Source: an uncultured Lachnospiraceae bacterium (GTDB taxonomy: Bacteria > Bacillota > Clostridia > Lachnospirales > Lachnospiraceae). From it: DNA of 40,482 nucleotides. The notes under the pieces were generated by a model. That model saw only the letters and a program-made list of their open reading frames with translations. It ran no database searches and was not told the DNA's origin. The translations under genes were made by a program, and so were the position numbers. Where the stretch lies: assembly GCA_944384105.1 (NCBI GenBank), contig CALWSC010000040.1, positions 1 to 40,482 of the forward strand. The letters run 5' to 3'. Positions 1 to 7,604 of this stretch are shown piece after piece (the first letter of the stretch is position 1; the number at the start of each line of letters is the position of its first letter).

Positions 1-1
1 G

Positions 2-25
2 ATTTTTCTGGCCATTTTTCTGGCC
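2..25. repeat. 12-bp perfect tandem repeat, two copies
   Basis: The 12-mer ATTTTTCTGGCC occurs twice in a row at positions 2-13 and 14-25. The window edge cuts the left side, so more copies may exist. No gene is seen around it and no function is inferred. Confidence 0.8.
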
Positions 26-29
26 TCCC

Positions 30-72
30 TTCGTTAGATTTGGAGCGATGCTCCTTATGTAATTCTAACGAA
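30..72. repeat. Nested inverted repeat
   Basis: TTCGTTAGA (30-38) is the reverse complement of TCTAACGAA (64-72). Inside lies a second hairpin, GGAGC (42-46) with GCTCC (50-54) around a GAT loop. There is no T-run after it, so a classical terminator is not supported. It may be the end of a repeat element or a terminator of a gene lying to the left. Confidence 0.5.
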
Positions 73-123
73 AGAAAAGCCAATAAGAACAGTAGTTAAC
101 AGGTGTGCTGATCAGCGACCGGC

Positions 124-189
124 ATGAGCTGAACTGCGGATCGTATCAAATGAGCTGAAGCGCGATCTGGCTGGGCTGAACTGCGACCA
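124..189. repeat. Three imperfect 19-bp repeats
   Basis: Three related units are visible: ATGAGCTGAACTGCGGATC (124-142), ATGAGCTGAAGCGCGATCT (150-168) and CTGGGCTGAACTGCGACCA (171-189). They differ at a few positions and in spacing. They lie in the non-coding stretch before the first gene and run into the dispersed repeat at 186-238. Function is unknown. Confidence 0.5.
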
Positions 190-238
190 GGGTGGCCGGA
201 GACCCGGAATAATCACTTGCGAGAGGATTTTTGACCTT
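186..238. repeat. Dispersed repeat element, copy A
   Basis: This 53-bp stretch aligns with 10447-10506: both begin ACCAGGGT and both end in an identical 23-bp block (216-238 here, 10484-10506 there) containing GCGAGAGGATTTTTGACC. Each copy lies 5' of a gene. Copy B has inverted repeat arms that are not preserved in this copy. It is probably a small intergenic repeat family; the family itself is not recognised. Confidence 0.6.
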
Positions 239-287
239 TGAAATGAATTGTAACATGAAAACAAAAGAAAGGGAAGATGGTAAGCAT

Positions 288-1388
288 ATGACAAAATCAA
301 ACAGACAAAGAGCTATTTTGTTTGAAACTCCGGACCACATACCCATGAGTTTCGCGGTGAACCCCGCCTGCTGGCACCATTATCCGCAGGAGTGGCTGGC
401 AGAGCAGATGGAATGCCACACGCTGTTGTTTCCGAATTTTAAGGCGCCCCGGCTGCCGTATACGCCGGAATATGCTCTGGTCGCCAGAAAGGACGAGCCG
501 TATACGGACGATTTTGGATGTGTCTGGAAAACGACGGATGACGGGATAACCGGAACGGTTGTCGAACATCCTCTGGAAGACTGGGCAGCGTATGCAAAAT
601 ATCAGTTTCCGGACCCTGCCTGCCGGATGGGGATCGGTCCGGTGGACTGGGACAGAGAAAAATTGCTGCTGGAAGAACAGCGGGCAGCAGGCGAACTGGT
701 GGGAGGAGGACTGCGGCACGGGCATACCTTTTTGCAGTTATGCGATCTGGGCGGTTACAGTAATCTGATATTTGATATGGCCGATGAGGAGCCGCTGCTG
801 ATGGATCTGATTGAGAGGCTGGAAGCATTCAATATGGAAATTGTACGGCGTTATCTGGAAATGGGAGTGGATGTGATTTCTCTTCCGGAAGATTTGGGAA
901 TGCAGAATGGCCCCATGCTGTCGCCGGAGCATTTTCGAAAATATATTAAGCCAAGTTACAGCCGGATGATGAAGGCTGCCCGGGAAAAAGGCGTATCTGT
1001 ACATATGCATTCCGATGGAGATATCCGCCTTTTGATCGACGATCTGCTTGAGAGCGGCGTGGGGTGCATCAATCTGCAGGATCTGGTGAACGGCATTGAC
1101 TGGATCAGGGAGAGACTCAAGGGAAAGGTATGCATTGATCTGGATATTGACCGGCAGAAAGTGACCCGCTTTGGAACGCCGAAGGAGATCCATCAGCTGA
1201 TTTTGGATGAAGTAAAGCAGCTGGGAAGCCCTCAGGGCGGGCTTATGATGATCTACGGCCTTTATCCCGGGGTTCCGCTTGAGAATGTGGAAGCTCTGAT
1301 GGATGCAATGGAAAAATATGCCTTTTATTATGCAAAAAAGTGTTCGGGGCTCTGTATACACGGGAACAAGTGTATGGAGATCGGCTGA
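288..1388 (+). CDS. Uroporphyrinogen-decarboxylase-fold protein (MtaA/CmuA-like), copy 1
   Basis: The 366-residue product has the (beta/alpha)8 layout of the UROD/MtaA/CmuA superfamily. Visible landmarks are the DHIPMSF opening, the GMQNGPMLSPEHFRKYIKP block and an HMHSDGD segment. In corrinoid methyltransferases of this fold the H-x-C motif binds zinc; here the equivalent position reads H-S-D, so Cys is replaced by Asp. The ATG at 288 was chosen because its product lines up with the start of the paralogue at 21601 (MTKRENL against MTKSNRQ); upstream in-frame starts at 231 and 255 would add residues unlike the family. The last codons (after AFYYAKK) overlap a nucleotidyltransferase fragment, so the natural C-terminus may have been altered. 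These proteins are rarely true haem enzymes in Clostridia; the substrate is unknown. Confidence 0.8.
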   Translation: MTKSNRQRAILFETPDHIPMSFAVNPACWHHYPQEWLAEQMECHTLLFPNFKAPRLPYTPEYALVARKDEPYTDDFGCVWKTTDDGITGTVVEHPLEDWAAYAKYQFPDPACRMGIGPVDWDREKLLLEEQRAAGELVGGGLRHGHTFLQLCDLGGYSNLIFDMADEEPLLMDLIERLEAFNMEIVRRYLEMGVDVISLPEDLGMQNGPMLSPEHFRKYIKPSYSRMMKAAREKGVSVHMHSDGDIRLLIDDLLESGVGCINLQDLVNGIDWIRERLKGKVCIDLDIDRQKVTRFGTPKEIHQLILDEVKQLGSPQGGLMMIYGLYPGVPLENVEALMDAMEKYAFYYAKKCSGLCIHGNKCMEIG

Positions 1389-1654
1389 AGGCGGTAATCT
1401 TATACGGTTCTGTTGCCAGAGGTACGCAGACGGAAGATTCCGACATAGATATTATGGTGCTGGTAGACGGCACAGATGCGCAGCTTCAGGAATATGATGA
1501 AAGACTCAGCGATGTGTCTACAGATCTGGCGCTGAAGTATATGATGGTGTTCTCCATCATTGATGTAAAATATCAGGAATATCAGGACTGGAAGGCAGTC
1601 TCCCCGTTTTATCAGAATGTGGATCGGGAAGGAGTCGTTGTCTATGCAGCATGA
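1340..1654 (+). pseudogene. MntA-like nucleotidyltransferase, 5'-truncated (MNT of an MNT-HEPN toxin-antitoxin pair)
   Basis: The frame carries the minimal nucleotidyltransferase signature GSVARG followed by DSDIDIMVLVD, which in MntA-type antitoxins binds nucleotide and metal for AMPylation of the HEPN toxin. Similarity starts only near YGDRLKAVILYGS (about 1373); the usual N-terminal helix of about 20 residues is absent and the frame simply runs back into the end of the UROD gene. The only in-frame start there is GTG at 1340, with no ribosome binding site. The C-terminus (FYQNVDREGVVVYAA) looks complete and overlaps the HEPN start at 1644, the normal arrangement of the pair. I read it as a 5'-truncated remnant. 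Confidence 0.7.
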
Positions 1655-2108
1655 GAGAGAAACCTTGTGCAGATACCGTCTGGAACGTGCAAAAGAGGAT
1701 CTGCAGGCGGCCTGTGTTAATCATAATTCCGGACTGTTCAAAGCAGCAATCAATCGTTCCTACTATGCGATTTTCCACAGCATCCGGGCAGTTAATATCC
1801 TGGATAGGTTTGATGCTTCTAAACACAGTTCTGTGATTGCCCACTTTAATCAGTACTATGTGCAGGTGAGCGATGAAGAATACTCAACGCTGGATGCCAT
1901 GCGGGCGTGTACCGTCCCTGTGCTGTTTGTTCACGGCACAGAGGATAAGTTCGTGCCCATTGAGATGACCTATGAAAACTATAAAGCATGCAGTGCTCCG
2001 AAACGGCTTGTCGTCGTTCCGGGGGCAGAGCATGGCATGAGCTATTTTACAGACCCTAAGCGGTATGAGTCTGCGCTCAGGGAGTTCTGGGAAGAGTTTG
2101 ATAAATAA
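1644..2108 (+). pseudogene. Chimera: HEPN toxin N-terminus fused in frame to alpha/beta-hydrolase C-terminus
   Basis: The first 74 or so residues from ATG 1644 (MQHERETLCRYRLERAKEDL, then AAINRSYYAIFHSIRA and HSSVIAHFNQYYV) are a HEPN domain of the kind paired with MntA. The part that normally carries the RNase R-x4-6-H motif is gone. From about 1890 the frame continues as the end of an alpha/beta hydrolase: VPVLFVHGTEDKFVP, with the acid Asp of the triad, and PGAEHGMSYF, with the His. The nucleophile-serine half of the hydrolase is missing. The join lies between 1863 and 1890. Both partners therefore lack catalytic parts, so this is almost certainly a deletion-born fusion rather than a working enzyme. 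Confidence 0.75.
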
Positions 2109-2118
2109 TTATAAAACG

Positions 2119-2973
2119 TCAGGGAGACGCAGAAATCTGATCTTCCGGGATCGCTTCTTCGGAAAGATGCTGCTTTCTGTAGTCTCCCGGCGCGCTTCCG
2201 TAGACTGCTTTAAAGGCTTTCCAAAAATGGCCGTAGTGATGAAAGCCTGACTGCAGCATTACAGTCTCGGCCGTCTCATCTGAGAGCAGCAGGCGGTCCT
2301 TTGCCCGCTCCAGACGATATCTCATCACATACTGCACGGGTGTCAGAGCAGTGATCTCTTTAAAAAGCCTGCAGAAATAGTAAATGCTGTACCCCGTCTG
2401 TTCAGCCAGCTGCTTTACCGTAATCTCTTCCTGGTAATGTTCCTGCACGTACTGCAGCGCTTTCCTTATCTTGGCGAGCTGAAGTTCCATATTCGGGTCA
2501 TCTTTTTCTTTTGCTTCCGTGTTTTCCAGTAAAACGGAAAGGAGTCTGAGGATATCCGCTTTCCACAGCAGACAGCGGGAGGCGGAAGCATCTGCTTCCA
2601 GATGGAAAGAGGCAAAGAGCCGTTCGTCCGCTGCTTTTCCCTTCTGATTTTGATATACATAGGAAAGGTCTTCAGGGCCAATCAGTCTGTCCGCGCTTTC
2701 ATTCAGATCAAACTCCACATAAATGGAGCGATATACGCCGATTCCCTCCACGACCATGCCGGGAATGCGGAAAAAAACTGCCCCGGGATCTGTCGGAACC
2801 GGGATATCGTCCGTTAAAATGTATCCGCTCCGGGAAGATACAATGTATTCCAGTTCATAATGTTCCACGGTGCGTTTTCCGTAACTCTCATTGTTATTGA
2901 AATGGGGACATGTTTTAGTGTCATGCCATGCGATATAAACAGGTGAGATTCTCTGCAGTTTCTGTATTTCCAT
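2119..2973 (-). CDS. AraC-family transcriptional regulator
   Basis: The 284-residue protein has an N-terminal AraC cupin-like sensing region (about 1-150) and a C-terminal pair of helix-turn-helix motifs: ITVKQLAEQTGYSIYYFCRLFK and the family signature around AETVMLQSGFHHYGHFWKAFK and GSAPGDYRK. The ATG at 2973 is preferred over that at 2982 because the reverse-strand AGAGGA sits directly against the first ATG but at a normal distance from the second. It is transcribed away from the GH120 beta-xylosidase at 3153, a layout typical of a local activator answering to a xylo-oligosaccharide. That ligand is inference. Confidence 0.85.
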   Translation of the reverse strand: MEIQKLQRISPVYIAWHDTKTCPHFNNNESYGKRTVEHYELEYIVSSRSGYILTDDIPVPTDPGAVFFRIPGMVVEGIGVYRSIYVEFDLNESADRLIGPEDLSYVYQNQKGKAADERLFASFHLEADASASRCLLWKADILRLLSVLLENTEAKEKDDPNMELQLAKIRKALQYVQEHYQEEITVKQLAEQTGYSIYYFCRLFKEITALTPVQYVMRYRLERAKDRLLLSDETAETVMLQSGFHHYGHFWKAFKAVYGSAPGDYRKQHLSEEAIPEDQISASP

Positions 2974-3152
2974 TCTGAACATTCCTCTGTTTCTTTTATG
3001 GTGTCTGTGCTGGCATTATATCATAAGACAGCAAAATAGTATATAGAAATAACAAAATAGGGAATGGATCTGCAGGACATGCTGTGGTACTCTTTCCTTA
3101 ATCCGTGAGAGAACTTACTTTTTTTAATAAAGAGATACAGGAGGAACTTACT

Positions 3153-5000
3153 ATGATTTACTACGTATCACAAAAAAGCGAATCATATGGCAGCGGTACT
3201 AAGGAGTGCCCGTTCCGCACTATCGGTGAAGCGGCAAAGGCAGCTGAGGCAGGCGATACGGTTATGATTGACGACGGTATATACCGGGAATGGGTTATTC
3301 CAAACAGCGGAGGCCTTGGCAACCATCAGAGAATTACATATACAAATGTTCCCGGCACCAATCCCGTGATCAGCGGCGCCGAAATTATTGACAACTGGGA
3401 AAATGTTGAAAATAATGTATGGCGTGCCTGTGTAAGCAATGAGATCTTCGGGGATTACAATCCATATGCTGACGAAATCTATGGAGACTGGTATGACGGA
3501 CTGGGCCAGGTTCATCATACAGGTGAGCTGTATGCGGACGGAGAGGCTCTGTATGAGAGCGCTTCGCTGGAAGCGCTGTTCCAGCCCGCTTCCTGTGAGG
3601 AAAAAGCGCTTCGCTGGGTTTCCCGCGTCCAGGATGAGGTGACGGAATTTTATGCAGATTTCGGCGGAAGAAATCCGAATGAGCTCTGCACGGAGATCAG
3701 CGCGCGTCCGTTCTGTTTCTTCCCGAAAAAGACAGGACTGAATTATATTACGGTGTCCGGTCTTACACTCTGTCAGGCGGCGACGCAGTGGGCTCCTCCG
3801 ACAGCTTTTCAGCCCGCGATTATCGGACCGAACTGGAGCAAGAGCTGGATTATCGAGAACTGCCGGATTCACCATTCCAAATGCTGCGGCGTCAGTCTGG
3901 GGAAAAAGGCTGATATCAAAGACAACAGCTGGTCTAAGGATCCGTCCAAAGGCGGCGCGCAGACGTACACGGAAATGATCTTTGCAACCCTGAATGAGGA
4001 CTGGAACAGAGATAAAGTCGGCGGGCATATTGTCCGCAATAATGAAATTTACGAGTGCGGACAGACAGCCATTGTCGGCTGCATGGGCGCTGTATTTTCA
4101 GATATTGAAGGAAATCATATCCACCATATCAACTGCAGAGGAGAGTTCGGCGGCGCGGAAATGGCGGGCATCAAGCTTCACGCCGCTATCGACGTTGTCC
4201 TGGAGAAGAACTGTATCCATAACTGCTCCCTCGGTCTCTGGCTTGACTGGGAGGCGCAGGGCGCGGCTGTCCGCAGAAATGCCTTCTTCGAAAACGGTCA
4301 GGACTTCTATATCGAAGTCTGCCACGGACCGTGCACAGTGGAAAACAATATCTTCCTGTCCAGAAAGAGTTTCTTCGCCGCGTCCCAGGGAACGGCCTGC
4401 GTACATAATCTCTTTGCCGGAGAAATGGCGCCGTACCGCGATGTGAACCGCTTTACGCTCTACCACCTTCCGCATTCCACGATGGTCGGCGGAGTTATGT
4501 TCATCTATGGAGGAGACGATCAGTTTTATAATAATATTTTTATCGGAGATAACGGCGAGAATTCTTCTCGCGGAACAGCGTCGTATGAAGGCTACGCAAG
4601 CACTGCTTTTGAGAAGGGAATGGAGAATGACACGCCGATGGCCGATATCGATAAGACGCTGCCCGTAAAGATGGAGAATAATGTCTACTTCAATGGGGCA
4701 AAAAGCTGGACGCATGAAAAAAATCCTCATGTTATTTCGGATTTTAAAGCAGAGGTCTCTCTTAAATGGGAAGATGGGCACTGCCTGCTTGAGACAAACC
4801 TTTATGAGCATGAGGACCATATGCAGGCAAAACGGATCACCACGGAGATACTGGGAAAGGCGTTTGAATCCGGTCAGTCCTTTGAGAACCGGGATGGCTC
4901 CGCAATTGTCATAGACCGCGATTTTACAGGAGCATCCCGCAAAGGACGCACGACAGCCGGACCGTTGGATAAAGGCTGCTCCCGAATCGTCTTAATCTGA
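3153..5000 (+). CDS. GH120-family beta-xylosidase (parallel beta-helix)
   Basis: The 615-residue product matches, from memory, the GH120 enzyme XylC of Thermoanaerobacterium: shared blocks include GDTVMIDDGIYREWV, NVWR, WAPPTAFQP, IGPNWSKSWIIE, AGIKLHAAIDV, CSLGLWLDWEAQG and YHLPHST-x-GG. The likely nucleophile is Asp365 in LWLDWEAQG and the likely acid/base is Glu388 in IEVCHGP; their spacing of 23 residues equals that of the known XylC pair (Asp382/Glu405). There is no signal peptide, so it should act in the cytosol on imported xylobiose or xylo-oligosaccharides. Start ATG 3153 has AGGAGG at 3139-3144, 8 nt upstream; a longer frame from 3105 lacks such a site. No xylose transporter is adjacent. 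Confidence 0.85.
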   Translation: MIYYVSQKSESYGSGTKECPFRTIGEAAKAAEAGDTVMIDDGIYREWVIPNSGGLGNHQRITYTNVPGTNPVISGAEIIDNWENVENNVWRACVSNEIFGDYNPYADEIYGDWYDGLGQVHHTGELYADGEALYESASLEALFQPASCEEKALRWVSRVQDEVTEFYADFGGRNPNELCTEISARPFCFFPKKTGLNYITVSGLTLCQAATQWAPPTAFQPAIIGPNWSKSWIIENCRIHHSKCCGVSLGKKADIKDNSWSKDPSKGGAQTYTEMIFATLNEDWNRDKVGGHIVRNNEIYECGQTAIVGCMGAVFSDIEGNHIHHINCRGEFGGAEMAGIKLHAAIDVVLEKNCIHNCSLGLWLDWEAQGAAVRRNAFFENGQDFYIEVCHGPCTVENNIFLSRKSFFAASQGTACVHNLFAGEMAPYRDVNRFTLYHLPHSTMVGGVMFIYGGDDQFYNNIFIGDNGENSSRGTASYEGYASTAFEKGMENDTPMADIDKTLPVKMENNVYFNGAKSWTHEKNPHVISDFKAEVSLKWEDGHCLLETNLYEHEDHMQAKRITTEILGKAFESGQSFENRDGSAIVIDRDFTGASRKGRTTAGPLDKGCSRIVLI

Positions 5001-5020
5001 CCAACTTCAGCATATCTTTT

Positions 5021-5044
5021 GAGACCGTCCGTTTGGGCGGTCTC
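5021..5044 (+). terminator. Hairpin after the GH120 gene
   Basis: GAGACCGTCC (5021-5030) pairs with GGGCGGTCTC (5035-5044) over ten positions, one of them G-U, with a GTTT loop. The trailing sequence is AATCTGTAATT, without a solid T-run, so termination strength is uncertain. Confidence 0.55.
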
Positions 5045-5185
5045 AATCTGTAATTCCCCTATAATAATGTTAAATACTCTGCTTTATACAATCTTAATGT
5101 TATCTCCACTTTACTTATGCATATTTAATACGAATTAAGATATGATTAAGAACAAATAAAGATGCAGTAAAGGGAGAAAATAATC

Positions 5186-6350
5186 GTGGACATAGAGAGG
5201 AGAAAAAAACGTCATGTGACGTCGTTTCAGATCATTATTATTGGTTTTCTGGCAGTAATTCTTTTGGGAAGCCTGATATTAATGCTTCCGGCGGCAGCAA
5301 GAACGGGCAAAAGTACAAACTTTCTGGACGCTTTATTTACTGCCACCTCCGCAGTCTGTGTAACAGGTCTGGTGGTTCGCGATACTGCAACATACTGGTC
5401 ATTTTTCGGACAGGCGGTAATTTTGCTGTTGATTCAGATTGGCGGGATGGGCGTTGTTACGATCGCTGTGGCGGTCGCAGCCGCTGCAGGAAGAAAGATA
5501 GGTTTGATGCAGAGAAGCACTATGCAGGAGGCAATATCAGCGCCGCAAGTCGGGGGGATCGTAAGGATGATCTTCTCTGACAGCGTATGCCGCACAGCCG
5601 ACAGTGAATCTGACGATTATGGCATTGATTATTGTGGGAGGCATTGGATTTCTTACCTGGGCAGATATACAGAAGAACAAATGGCATGTGAAGAAGTACC
5701 GGATGCAGAGCAAGGTGGTCCTTGCGGTAACCGCCTGCCTGATTGTGATTCCGGCCATATACTTTTTCTTCTTTGAATTTGAGTCTTCCCCGATGGAAAT
5801 CAGGGTGTGGTATTCGCTGTTCCAGTCGGTAACACCCCGTACAGCAGGATTTAACACAGCGGATTTAACGATAATGAGTGAAACCGGCCAGATGATGATA
5901 ATTATTCTGATGCTGATCGGTGGCTCTCCGGGTTCCACTGCAGGCGGCATGAAAACGACTACCCTGGCGGTGCTCCTGGCATCTGCGGCGGCTGTTTTTC
6001 AGAAAAAGGAATACGCGCATTTCTTCAAAAGAAGAATTCCGAACGATGCGGTGCGCACAGCGGCAACGATATTTCTGATGTATATTGTCCTGGTATTATC
6101 CGGCGGAATGATTATCAGCTCAATTGAGAATGTTCCCGTGCTTGCAGCACTGTTTGAGACCAGCTCTGCTATCGGTACAGTGGGTCTGTCGCTTGGAATA
6201 ACTCCCGGTCTGACGGAAATATCCCGTATCATACTGATCGGATTGATGTTCTTCGGAAGAGTCGGAGGGCTGACTCTGGTTTTTGCGGCAGTTTCTGAAG
6301 GAAAATTGAATAACTCAAGACTGCCGGAGGAAAAAATTACAGTTGGATAA
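5186..6350 (+). pseudogene. trkH: TrkH/KtrB potassium channel subunit, broken by an internal deletion and frameshift
   Basis: The GTG at 5186 (AAGGGAG upstream) opens a TrkH-type membrane protein: SFQIIIIGFLAVILLGSL, the first pore loop with ATSAVCVTGLVVRDT, then QEAISAPQVGGIVRMI. At about 5570 the frame changes. The family resumes one frame over at SSLTAYAAQPTVNLTIMALI (from about 5571) and continues to the end, with the later pore segments TPRTAGFN and SSAIGTVGLSLG. The stretch normally lying between, roughly 50-60 residues including a pore-loop region (FHSISAFCNAGF in relatives), is absent. The deletion is not a multiple of three, so reading on in the first frame gives an unrelated tail ending at 5776. 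The missing segment rules out a simple programmed frameshift. As written, no working channel can be made; an assembly error is the alternative. Confidence 0.8.
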
Positions 6351-6361
6351 GGAGAAGTGAT

Positions 6362-7012
6362 ATGATGAAGTCGGTTTTATTAATCGGTCTGGGAAGATTT
6401 GGAAGACACATTGCCATGAAGCTGGATGAACTGCATCACGAAGTGATGGCGGTGGACAGGGAAGAAAAGAGAGTGAACGAAGTTCTGCCCTATGTGACGA
6501 ACGCGCAGATCGGAGACAGTACGGACAGTGAATTCCTTCGGTCGCTGGGCGTGAGAAATTATGACTTTTGTATTGTGGCGATCGGTGACGATTTTCAGAG
6601 TTCTCTGGAAACAACGTCGTTGCTGAAAGAACTTGGAGCACAGATGGTTATTTCAAGAGCCGCCAGGGATGTGCACGCTAAATTTTTACTCAGAAACGGA
6701 GCGGACGAGGTGGTATATCCCGAAAAACAGCTGGCAGTCTGGACTGCCGTCCGCTACAGTGCAGATCATATTCTGGACTATGTGCAGCTGGATGACACGC
6801 ACGCGATTTTTGAGATATTGATTCCTGAAAACTGGATAGGAAAGACAATTGGACAGCTGGATATACGAAACAGGCATAATATCAATATTATGGCGCTGAA
6901 ACATGACGGCAGCATGGATATGAACATCCGGTCAGATACGGTGCTGCCTGAGAACCATACGATGCTGGTTCTGGGAAATAGGAAAGATATTCAAAAATGT
7001 TTTCATATCTGA
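6362..7012 (+). CDS. trkA: TrkA/KtrA-type potassium uptake regulatory subunit
   Basis: The 216-residue cytosolic protein begins with an RCK Rossmann domain carrying GLGRFGRHIA, a G-x-G-x-x-G nucleotide site, and D at the end of the second strand (VMAVDREE). A TrkA-C domain follows (about 135-216: ENWIGKTIGQLDIRNRHNINIMAL). Such subunits gate TrkH/KtrB in response to ATP/ADP or NAD(H). It follows the broken trkH by 11 nt, and its AAGGAG (6349-6354) overlaps the trkH stop codon, indicating one transcript. Its partner is non-functional in this sequence, so its role depends on whether the trkH deletion is real. Confidence 0.9.
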   Translation: MMKSVLLIGLGRFGRHIAMKLDELHHEVMAVDREEKRVNEVLPYVTNAQIGDSTDSEFLRSLGVRNYDFCIVAIGDDFQSSLETTSLLKELGAQMVISRAARDVHAKFLLRNGADEVVYPEKQLAVWTAVRYSADHILDYVQLDDTHAIFEILIPENWIGKTIGQLDIRNRHNINIMALKHDGSMDMNIRSDTVLPENHTMLVLGNRKDIQKCFHI

Positions 7013-7028
7013 CAGGTGGGGATAAAAT

Positions 7029-7544
7029 ATGAGGGAGTTTGCTTTGTTATGTCTTATGGCTGCAGCGTTTGCGGTCGGATATCTGATTATGAAAAGAGTG
7101 GATGCTTTTATGGAAAATATCGGTGAAGCTCCGCCTGAATCGGCGGACGCTTTGACGCTGTGTATTGCTCTGGAGCATCCGGAAGATATAGCGCTGGTGG
7201 AATCAACGGCTGAGAAAATGTCTCAGAATATCTACGAGAACCAGATACGCGTCTGTTACGGAACAGCCGGTGAAATAAGACAGTCTTTGGAAGCGGGGAA
7301 AATAGATCTGGGAATTCTGGAGCGCGGCCATACAGGACAATGCAGCCGCCGCTGGAATGTGCGGCAGGTTACCCTGCCCAGGAAGACAGTTGCCTGTTCT
7401 GAGATTTGTATTCCCCTTGAACCGCTGAGCGTACAGAAGGCTGCAAGAACCGTGATTTGGAAAAAGAATGGCGGCAATGCAGTTATGGCGGCATTCCTTC
7501 AGTCTTTTATGCAGGAAAGTACACAGGCAAATGCTGCAAAATAG
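7029..7544 (+). CDS. Membrane-anchored protein with a possible periplasmic-binding-like domain
   Basis: The 171-residue protein starts with one hydrophobic segment (LLCLMAAAFAVGYLIM, about residues 6-22). The rest is a soluble, probably extracytoplasmic part with ALTLCIALEHPEDIALVES, EIRQSLEAGKIDLGILERG and a later VNI-like strand pattern resembling the substrate-binding fold of LysR or PBP-II proteins. I do not recognise a named family. It sits between trkA (16 nt upstream) and a KdpD-like kinase, so it may modulate sensing of potassium or a related ion. That function is inference from position only. Confidence 0.6.
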   Translation: MREFALLCLMAAAFAVGYLIMKRVDAFMENIGEAPPESADALTLCIALEHPEDIALVESTAEKMSQNIYENQIRVCYGTAGEIRQSLEAGKIDLGILERGHTGQCSRRWNVRQVTLPRKTVACSEICIPLEPLSVQKAARTVIWKKNGGNAVMAAFLQSFMQESTQANAAK

Positions 7545-7604
7545 TAGAAATTTTTGGCGGGCTGCGGTATATTACATACAGAACAGCGGGGAGGCAAAGG
7601 GAAG

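Noticed and set aside
124-189. CRISPR array
   Set aside because: The three units are imperfect, unevenly spaced by only 2-7 bp and have no spacers; no cas genes occur in the window.
5045-5185. c-di-AMP riboswitch or clear promoter before trkH
   Set aside because: The 140-bp region is AT-rich without the long conserved ydaO fold, and no -35/-10 pair with 16-18 bp spacing could be assigned.
5186-6350. Programmed frameshift in trkH
   Set aside because: A conserved segment of about 50-60 residues is missing at the joint, so a ribosomal shift alone would not restore the protein.
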